This document shows, in pieces, positions 56,254 to 64,000 of a stretch of DNA of 64,000 nucleotides; position 1 is the first letter of the stretch, and each line of letters begins with the position of its first letter. Below the pieces are notes generated by a model that worked only from the letters and a program-made list of their open reading frames with translations, searched no databases and was not told the DNA's origin. The DNA is from Lycium barbarum (taxonomy: Eukaryota; Streptophyta; Magnoliopsida; Solanales; Solanaceae). The translations under genes and the position numbers were made by a program. The stretch lies in contig NC_083345.1 of NCBI RefSeq assembly GCF_019175385.1, forward strand, positions 125,615,657-125,679,656, in the 5' to 3' direction.

Positions 56254-58813
56254 TTATGGCTCGTTGAGGATGAAGACCTCGATAATCTTTGCTTCATTCT
56301 GAGATCCCCAGTAATGTTTCACCCTTTGCCCATTCACTTTGATTTTATTACCACTTGGGCAAACAAGTTCAATGGCTCCAGATGGGAACACTTGCGTGAT
56401 TTCAAACGGGCCAGACCATTTGGATTTCAATTTCCCGGGAAACAATCGGAGCCTGGAGTTAAACAACAATACCCGATCTCCGATGCTGAACTCTCTTTGC
56501 AAGATCTTCTTGTCATGGAAGTGTTTCATGCGGGCCTTGTAGAGTGAAGAACTCGCATATGCCTTTAGTCGAAATTCATCGAGTTCGTTCATCTGCTCCA
56601 ACCTCAAGTTTGAGGCATCACCCCATTCTAGATTCAACTTTTTCAAGGCCCACAATGCCTTATGTTCGAGTTCCACCGGAAGATGACAGGCTTTTCCAAA
56701 TACCAGTTGATATGGGGACATGGCAATTGGTGTCTTGTAGGCTGTTCGGTATGCCCATAGGGCATCATCCAATTTCCTTGACCAATCAGTCCGGTTAGCA
56801 TTCACTGTTTTGGAAAGGATGCTCTTAATTTCTCTATTTGAGACCTCAACTTGGCCACTTGTTTGGGGATGATACGGGGTGGCCACTTTATGATTGACCC
56901 CATACTTCTCAAGAAGAGTCTTGAATAATCAATTGCAGAAATGAGAGCCCCCGTCACTAATGATTGCCCTTGGAGTTCCGAACCTTGAGAAGATAACCCT
57001 TTTCAAAAATGCATTGACATTTCTTCCTTCATTGTTGGGGAGCGCGACGGCTTCCACCCATTTGGATACATAGTCTACTGCCACAAGAATGTACCTGTTA
57101 CTGTAGGAGCTTACAAATGGACCCATAAAATCAATGCCCCATACATCGAACAATTCAACTTCGAGAATCGGTGTCATTGGTAGCTCATGCCTTCTTGATA
57201 TTCCCCCATGCCTTTGACATTGATTACAAGCTTTCACAAAGTCATGAGCATCTTGATGGATTGTCGGCCAATAAAAACCACTTTGAAAAACCTTAGCCGC
57301 CGTTCTTGAGCTACTATGATGTCCACCCACCGGTGATGAGTGACAAGCTTCGATGATGGGCATCATTTCTACTTCGGGTATGCACCTCCTTATGATGTTG
57401 TCGGCGCAAACCCTGAATAGATATGGCTCGTCCCAATAGAATTTCCGGGCATCACTAAAAAACTTCTTCTTTTGGTGGAAGCTCAAATCCACTGGCATAA
57501 TGTCGCTTGCATGGAAGTTAGCAAAATCGGCATACCAAGGGATCATGTCATGCGACCCCGCCATTACTTGCTCATCCGGAAATGACTCATTGATTTCTAG
57601 GCCGTCCAATGGACGCCCACCTTCTTCAAGACGAGACAAGTGGTCCGCCACTTGATTCTCACACCCTTTTCTATCTTTGACTTCAAAGTCAAACTCTTGC
57701 AAGAGAAAGACCCAACGTATCAACCTCGGTTTTGCATCTTTCTTTGTCATGAGGTAACGTAAGGCTGCGTGATCGGTGTGAACAATCACATGGGTGCCCA
57801 ACAAGTAAGCCCGGAACTTCTCGAAGGCAAACACAATAGCTAGCAACTCTTGTTCTGTGACAGTGTAATTCATTTGGGCACTGTTCAGAGTCTTGCTTGC
57901 GTAGTAAATTGGGTGAAAAATCTTATCTCGCTTCTGGCCAAGAACAGCCCCCATAGCAAAGCCACTTGCATCACACATCAACTCAAAGGCTTGAGACCAG
58001 TCCGGGGCAATGATGATAGGAGTCGATGTGAGTCTCTCTTTCAAAACCTCAAATGCCTTCAAACAAGAATCATCAAATACGAACTTCGACTCCTTCTCCA
58101 ACAACTTGCATAGAGGGTTGGCTATTTTTGAGAAATCCTTGACAAATCTTCTATAAAACCCAGCATGCCCAAGGAAGCTACGAACACTTTTAACGGAAAT
58201 TGGAGGGGGGAGCTTAACAATAACCTAAATTTTAACTTGATCAACTTCAAGCCCATTTTCCGAAATCTTGTGCCCCAAGACGATGCCTTCTCTAACCATG
58301 AAGAGACACTTCTCCCAATTTAGAACCAAATTTGTCTCTTCACATCATTTCAATACTTGGGCAAGATTCTGCAGGCATTCATCAAATGAATCCCCAACTA
58401 CGGAAAAGTCATCCATGAAGATTTCAATGGATTCCTCAACCATATCGGAGAAAATAGACATCATGCAACGTTGAAATGTTGCGGGTGCATTACATAACCC
58501 AAAAGGCATTCTCTTGAAAGCAAAGGTCCCATAAGGACACGTGAAGGTAGTTTTCTCTTGGTCCTAGGGAGCAATGGTGATCTGGTTGTACCCGGAATAC
58601 CCATCAAGGAAGCAATAATAATCTCTACCCGCAAGCCTATCAAGCATTTGATCCATGAATGGCATTGGGAAGTGATCCTTTTTGGTCCACTTATTCAGCT
58701 TCCGATAATCCATGCAAACACGCCATCCGGTAACCTTGCGAGTGGGAATCAACTCATTTTTATCATTTGCAACCACGGTGATCCCACCTTTTTTTGGTAC
58801 GCATTGAACCGGA
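56254..58813 (-). pseudogene. Athila-like pol: RT (part), RNase H, integrase
   Basis: Read on the minus strand. RT begins at SPVQCVPKKGG, with WRVCMDYRKLN, YYCFLDGYSGYNQI and the catalytic FMDD block. RNase H shows [35 protein letters not shown] and [10 protein letters not shown]. Integrase has a zinc finger (CNQCQRHGG), then [18 protein letters not shown] and [20 protein letters not shown], which give the D, D and E of the triad. It ends [14 protein letters not shown]. Stops interrupt RT (near 58566, 58347, 58227) and integrase (near 56928), so it is inactive. The first part of RT is missing at the junction with the Tekay-like LTR. Athila identity is inferred from motifs and the extra 3' ORF. 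Confidence 0.85.
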
Positions 58814-58814
58814 C

Positions 58815-61800
58815 TGTTATATCCCGTATTTTTGAACCTCGGAGCATCTGCTGGGGTGGGGCCCACATACCGAGATTTTTTTTGGAACATCTGAAAAGTC
58901 ATATGAATCACATATGTAAAGTTAAACACAACTCATGAAGTACCTTTGGACCAAATCAAAGTGGAAACCCTCCAAACGAATATTTTTAAGAAAACGTTTT
59001 CGGGTGACCTGCCTTTGGGGGGCAAAAACTGTATTGTAAGTTTGGAATTTTGAAAATACCTTGAAATAGAAGTTGTAGATAATTGAATTAGCTTTCCATC
59101 CATAGGTCGTGGGTTCCCACGTGACGTCGGTACAAGGAGATATGAACGTTTTAAGGTCGAAAGGTCAGTGGGCTAGGCCCAACTCGGGACCAACCGAGTT
59201 GGCCCAAAAAAATGAAAACAAAATTCAGGCCCAAGTGAGGAGCCATTCGGCCATGGTCCATAAAAAGGATCCAAGCCCATGGAATTAAGTCATGTGGTCA
59301 ATGAATAAAAGACCACTTAATCATCCAAATTCCATAGAACTTTCAAGAGAAAGAATAGGAGGAAAAACAAGAGAAAAACAAGAACAAAAAGAGGGCATTT
59401 CGGGTTTGGCCATAGAAAAATCACCCCTCAAAATCTTGCCTCTAAAATTATTTTCTTGTTGAATTCCTACTAAATTAAGTGTCCTCTACAACTTGGTGTA
59501 ATTGTTTTGGAAGAAGGAGCACTTATTTCTTCAAGTTGACAACTTGTTCAAGTGAAGAAGTTTGTAGAAAAAAGGTAAGAATCAATTCCTTTTTCTTATG
59601 TTATGAAGGTTTGTTTATGTTGTGGTATGTGGAAATGAGTAGAAATTATGGAAATAAGGAAGTTTGCAAAGTGGGTATGTATATATATATGTAGCCATGG
59701 GTGTATATATGTTGTATACATATATGAGTTGAATTTTATGTTGCATTCTAGTTGTGGTTATGATGGAAATTATATTGGGAATGAAAGTTGAATGAATTTT
59801 GGTTGAAGTTGGAATGTAGATGATTATGTCACTTTAGAATAATTTTGTGATATTATGGAAATGAAGTTGTTAAGATGTGAATTATGATTATGGTTGATGA
59901 ATTTGGAAGTTGGAAACTTGCTATGAAGTTGTATGCCAAAGATTTGATGTTTTGCATAAGTTATGATTTTGGCGGAAGATTGTATATCATGTATATCGAG
60001 TGTATATCTTAAGGAAAACGATATGAAATGTTTCTAAAACTATATGGTGATGATCATGATGGTTGTTGAATATGAAATTATTGATCTTAGTTGAAAGTTG
60101 GGTTGAATTGAAGATTATGTCAACTTGTGAGACAAATGACTAGTTGAAGGATATTTGTGTTTTTAATGTTCATTGTTGATATTGTTGTTGTCGTTTGGGT
60201 TGTTGTTGATGATTTATAGCCGAGTTGAATTCTCGGGGTGTCATATGTATAGGGGAAGTGCTGCCGAAATTTCGGTAGCCAAATATGCTTAAAGTTGAAA
60301 TAATGGCATTAATAATTCACAATTGGTAAACTTGACCAATTGCAGTTTTTCGACGAAACGGGAAGTGAGTTTGGAAAGGCTTAAGGAGCGCGAAAGGTAT
60401 GTAAAGCAACCCCAATTCTTCCCTTGGCATGCCCCTAGTGTGTTAGGGTCGGATCCGGGCCTCGAAGGACCTCTTGGCCCTCGGAATCCGCAAGACAAAA
60501 TTTCAGTTTTTCCTTCAGTAGAATTGAACCATTTTGATACGCTTTTTCTGAAATTATGCAATTTTGCTCTAAATTATTCAGAAAATCATAGAATGTTTGT
60601 ATAACCTTTTTAGGTGATACTATATGCTTAGAGGGCACAATTTGAGCCCGCCGCCTTGTTTGTCCCAAGGCGGGCCCGCTATTTACGGTTTTGCCCCTAA
60701 TGTGTTAAAGCTTCCTTTTTAAGCGATTTTTGAAAGAAATGTTTTAATTACCCTACTAATCGCTTAACGAATATTATTTTAAATATTCTGTTAAATATTA
60801 TAAATTATTTTGACACTCGGAATGACTTCGGGAAAGTTATACTTCTGTAATTTATTATGATATCCGAAATACATTTATTATGATTCCGTCCGACCCCATT
60901 GGATTTGTTTGTCTTTGATACGCTTCATCGAGTCTTTGAAAACATTTATTATATTTTTAAATTGCATTAGTCTCTCACTACTCCATTCGTGGATGTCCCA
61001 ATGTTTCCCACACTGAACCCGGGCCAGGATATGTTGTCAAGCGTAATTCTCTGCATTGTTCGCCGCGTCCCGATGTGAGGGGGCAGGTATACGCGTACAT
61101 GGGTCTGTGGAGTATGATGTGCCATGTCCGCCTATTCTGATCTGATCTGTATGGCCATTTTGATATGACATTATATGATACGGGGCCACGCCCCTTTTTC
61201 TGATTCCTCTGTATAGTGGCACCAGCGTCGGGAGGGTGGCCACATTCTGTCTGCCGAGTCCCGTGTCAGGGACCGGATATGATATGATATGACATATGTT
61301 TCTGTACGCATTCTGTCTGTTTTGGAAATATGCATTTGACACTCTGGATTCTGTACTCATTTTCTGTAACCATTATGATTTGACTTCTGTGATTCCGCTT
61401 TACATATTCAGTACATATTTCGTACTGACCCCCTTTCTTCGGGGGCTGCATTTTCATGCCGCGCAGGTACTGACGACAGGTTCGCTGATCCACACGTTTA
61501 GGATCCTATTTCTGCTATTTGGGGCGCTCTCTTCTACAGAGCCCATCTTTTGGTACAGTCTGTCACTGCTATCTGGATATGTACTTTGTTCAGGGTATGA
61601 CGGGGCCCTGTCCCGTCTTATGATTATGATATGTTCTGTAGAGGTCTGTGGATACATCTGTGTGGGTTCTGTACATATGTTTGGGATGTTTTGGTTTTAT
61701 GACAGCCTTATCGGCTTCTGTGTGCCAAGTCTGCTTTTCTGCTAAATTCTGTAGCATCCACTAATGTTGCTATTATATTACATTATTTTGATAATATGCT

Positions 61801-61872
61801 AAATTGGGTATCGGGTACGTATAGGTGCCCAGCTAGGGCACTGGTCGCGGCCCACGGAGTTGGGTCGTGACA
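58815..61872 (+). mobile_element. Tekay/Del-like 5' LTR (3.06 kb)
   Basis: It runs from TGTTATATCCCGTATTTTTG to TTGGGTCGTGACA and is followed by a Met-tRNA primer site. Its length and ends suit chromovirus Tekay/Del LTRs. Its left edge abuts Athila-like RT sequence, showing insertion into that element. Open frames within it are spurious. Confidence 0.8.
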
Positions 61873-61876
61873 AAAG

Positions 61877-61888
61877 TGGTATCAGAGC
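61877..61888 (+). other. Primer-binding site, initiator Met tRNA
   Basis: TGGTATCAGAGC, four bases after the LTR end, is the standard complement of the plant initiator methionine tRNA 3' end. Confidence 0.9.
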
Positions 61889-62075
61889 AGTTCGTCCTCG
61901 GAATGTCCACAGACCGTGTCTAGTAGAGTCTTGTTTATCGGTGTGTTGTGCACCACGCCCATAAACAGGAGGCTACAGGGCATTTAGGATACTACCCTTC
62001 TTTCTGTCTTAGATCGTGCGATAGAGCTGTGTTATCAGGATGACCCCTTCCTAACGAGTGGCTATATTTGCAGAT

Positions 62076-62378
62076 ATGCCTCCAAAAAAGGCGACAGCGG
62101 CCCAAAAGGCCAAGTCAGTTGCCGTAGGAGAGACTAGCCGGGTCCAGAGGACTACCAGGGCCCAGGTATATATTGCTCCGGAGACTTTGCCCCAGACAGA
62201 GGGTTCTTCTACACCGCCACTCGTGGAGGAGATTGGGGCAGCCGTAGCTACAGATCGGGGGACGGCTCCACTGCCAGCTCCCGCAGTTCCAGTACCTGAG
62301 CCTCCAGCTCCACGGCCAGGCACTGAGGATCAGTCTATGAGGGAGGCAGTCCAGTTGATGTTCAACGCTTGGCTCACA
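62076..62378 (+). pseudogene. Tekay/Del-like gag, 5' fragment
   Basis: ATG at 62076 opens MPPKKATAAQKAKSV with a Pro/Ala/Glu-rich N-terminus typical of chromovirus gag. The frame is open but breaks off after QLMFNAWLT, where sequence switches abruptly to minus-strand Athila-like RT. The capsid and zinc-knuckle parts and all of pol are missing. Confidence 0.75.
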
Positions 62379-63308
62379 GTCTTCGTCAAGCTGAATTTTA
62401 TGTGTACAAATACCGGGTGGAATCCCTTGAATATCCGCAATACTCCACCCGATAGCTTTTTTGTATCTTCTCAAGATCACCATCAACCTCTCTCTTTGCT
62501 CATCCGTCAATCGGGCAGAAATAATCACAGGCAATGTGTTGTTGAGTCCAAGAAACTCATACCTCAAATGTGAAGGAAGAGGTTTGAGTTCCAAAGTAGG
62601 AGGCTCAATAATTGAAGGTTTTGCAGGAGGAGCTCGGTTTTCCAAGTCAAGATCGAGTTTCTTTGGATTGAGGTGATAAGACCCCATTCCAATCAGTGCA
62701 TTGACCATCTCTTCAAATTCGTTTTCGTCATCCCATTCATAATTCATTATCACCGCCGCCAACATATCACCTATATGCTCTTGTTCTATGGTTGTCTCCA
62801 CTGCTTCATCAATTGTGTCAATAACCGACACAACACTCATATCCGCCGGTTGTTTCATTGACTTGCAAATATGGAAAGTGATCTCTTCATCATTCATTCT
62901 AAATTTCAGATCACCTCTTTCCACATCCACGAGGGCACGCCCTATGGCTAAGAATGGTCTTCCCAAGATAATGGGAACTTTAAAGTCAACTTCACAATCC
63001 AAGATCACAAAATCGGCCGGAAAAATAAATTTATCCACCCTTACAAGCACATCATAAAGAATACCAATGGGCCTCTTTACGGTTCTATCCGCCATAAGTA
63101 ATCTCATCGTGGTAGGACGGGGGGTGCCCAATCCCAACTTGTTGAATATAGAAAGCGGCATCAAATTGATGCTTGCTCCAAGATCACATAAAGCTTTAGC
63201 AAACTTGTAATTACCGATGGTGCATGGAATTGTGAATGCTCCGGGATCTTCTTTTTTGTGCAGCAAAGCTTTGGTGACGATTGCGCTACAATGATGAGTG
63301 CCCCCCCA
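62379..63308 (-). pseudogene. Athila-like protease and start of RT region
   Basis: On the minus strand KKEDPGAFTIPCTIG leads to the protease block ALCDLGASINLMPLSIF (DLGA in place of DTGA, usual for Athila). VILDCEVDFKVPIILGRPFL and a linker follow, then the approach to RT (IGWSIADIQGIPPGICTHKI) ending at QLDED. There it meets the Tekay-like gag fragment; later codons of the same open frame are antisense to that gag and not real. Relative to typical Athila pol, about 40 codons before SPVQ are absent. Confidence 0.8.
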
Positions 63309-64000
63309 ATGTTTCACTACCAGGGTTTCTTCTTTTGGTCACAAGATCTTTCATGAACTTCGCATAACCGGGCATTTGTTCAAGTGCCTCAACCAATGGA
63401 ATATTTATTGAGAGCTCCTTTAATCGATCTATGAACTTGAGGAACTTTCCATTTTCCGCTTTCTTTGCCAATCGTTGGGGAAAAGGAGGGGGAGGCCTCA
63501 TAACGGGCGGTGAAGCCCTTGGTACCTCCTCCGCCGCTTTCTTGCTTTCCGAGGCATCATTAATTTTTGGGAGGTCCTTGTCAGTGATGGGTTCTTCAAC
63601 CATTTTATCTTCATCACCCAGCACATTCTCTTTCACCGACACACTTTCCCCAACTGTTCTGCCACTCCTGGTAGTAATTGCGTTGCATTTATGGTCACCA
63701 TCATTCCTTGGGTTTGCAACTGTGTCACTAGGGAGTGAGCCTTTCTGCCTTTGGTTTAGGATTGCAGAGATTTGGCCAAGTTGAGACTCCAATTGTTTAA
63801 TGGAGGTAGAGTGTGAACTAACAATTTGACCCATGGATTTGACCTCATCTCTTGTCTCCTTGCAGAAGGTGTCGGTGGATTCCACTTTTGTCAATACCCT
63901 TGACAACATCTCTTCAATTTTTGAATTAGCGGAGTCACTGTTGGGCGGTTGACCAGTGATTGGTTGATTTCCCTTTGGAGGGACGTACGGATTTGTGCTC
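63286..64000 (-). pseudogene. Athila-like gag, 3' part, cut by the window edge
   Basis: The frame is open from the window edge on the minus strand (NPYVPPKGNQPITG). Features are a helical segment (STSIKQLESQLGQISAIL), the link NAITTRSGRTVGE, the Pro-rich PPPPFPQRLAKKAENGKF and EQMPGYAKFMKDLVTKR, all usual at the gag-protease boundary of Athila. A run of seven C on the plus strand (63301-63307) marks a frame shift between this frame and the protease frame. Confidence 0.8.

Noticed and set aside
61296..61745. 149-codon hydrophobic open frame
   Set aside because: It sits inside the Tekay-like LTR, with no domain content and no relation to gag-pol.
62115..62378. C-terminal part of the minus-strand protease frame (about 85 codons)
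   Set aside because: It is antisense to the Tekay-like gag fragment beyond the junction, so not part of the Athila protein.

Overview
The window is plant nuclear DNA, most likely from a Solanaceae species. The grounds are intron-rich eukaryotic gene structure, AT-rich intergenic DNA full of MITEs, tRNA-derived SINEs of the solanaceous type, and Ty3/gypsy retrotransposons of the Tat, Athila and Tekay/Del kinds. I see two host genes and no rRNA, tRNA or CRISPR feature. Family names rest on reading motifs; no database search was possible.

Layout. 81-5459 (+): an auxin response factor of the ARF9/ARF18 type with about 14 exons, invaded by six small elements. One of these, together with a 1-bp frame break, disrupts the middle region. 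5.5-18.7 kb: intergenic DNA with a SINE, CACTA-, Mutator- and hAT-like MITEs with readable target duplications, TA microsatellites and a nested insertion. 18724-24085: a 5.4-kb solo LTR bounded by a 5-bp target duplication. 24925-29619 (-): an intronless 1564-residue extensin-like proline-rich cell-wall protein made mostly of a 22-residue repeat with higher-order organisation. 30-34.3 kb: decayed gypsy LTR sequence. 34913-35993: a complete 1.08-kb TRIM retrotransposon. 36.2-37.8 kb: a long-TIR element and a second copy of the CACTA-like MITE.

38791-49031 (+): a complete-boundary but coding-dead Tat-lineage gypsy element with both LTRs, a 5-bp target duplication, and decayed gag, AP, RT, RNase H and INT. 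It also carries a decayed antisense coding region in its 3' part. 49.5-51.7 kb: a hairpin MITE, a second and inverted copy of an unnamed repeat also present at 15.8-18.5 kb, and two matched palindromes. 52247 to the end: a truncated gypsy LTR, then an Athila-like element on the minus strand (3' ORF, INT, RNase H, RT, AP, gag in plus-strand order). It is split inside RT by a plus-strand Tekay-like element of which only the 5' LTR, primer site and the start of gag remain.

The two genes show no functional link to each other. The coherent story is transposon turnover: nested insertion, solo-LTR formation, deletion across an insertion boundary, and MITE load in the ARF gene. The points most worth a second look are the ARF lesion with a possible splice bypass, the higher-order repeats in the extensin gene, the antisense ORF of the Tat element, the clusters of near-palindromes in the retroelements, and the intact Athila 3' ORF beside a dead pol.
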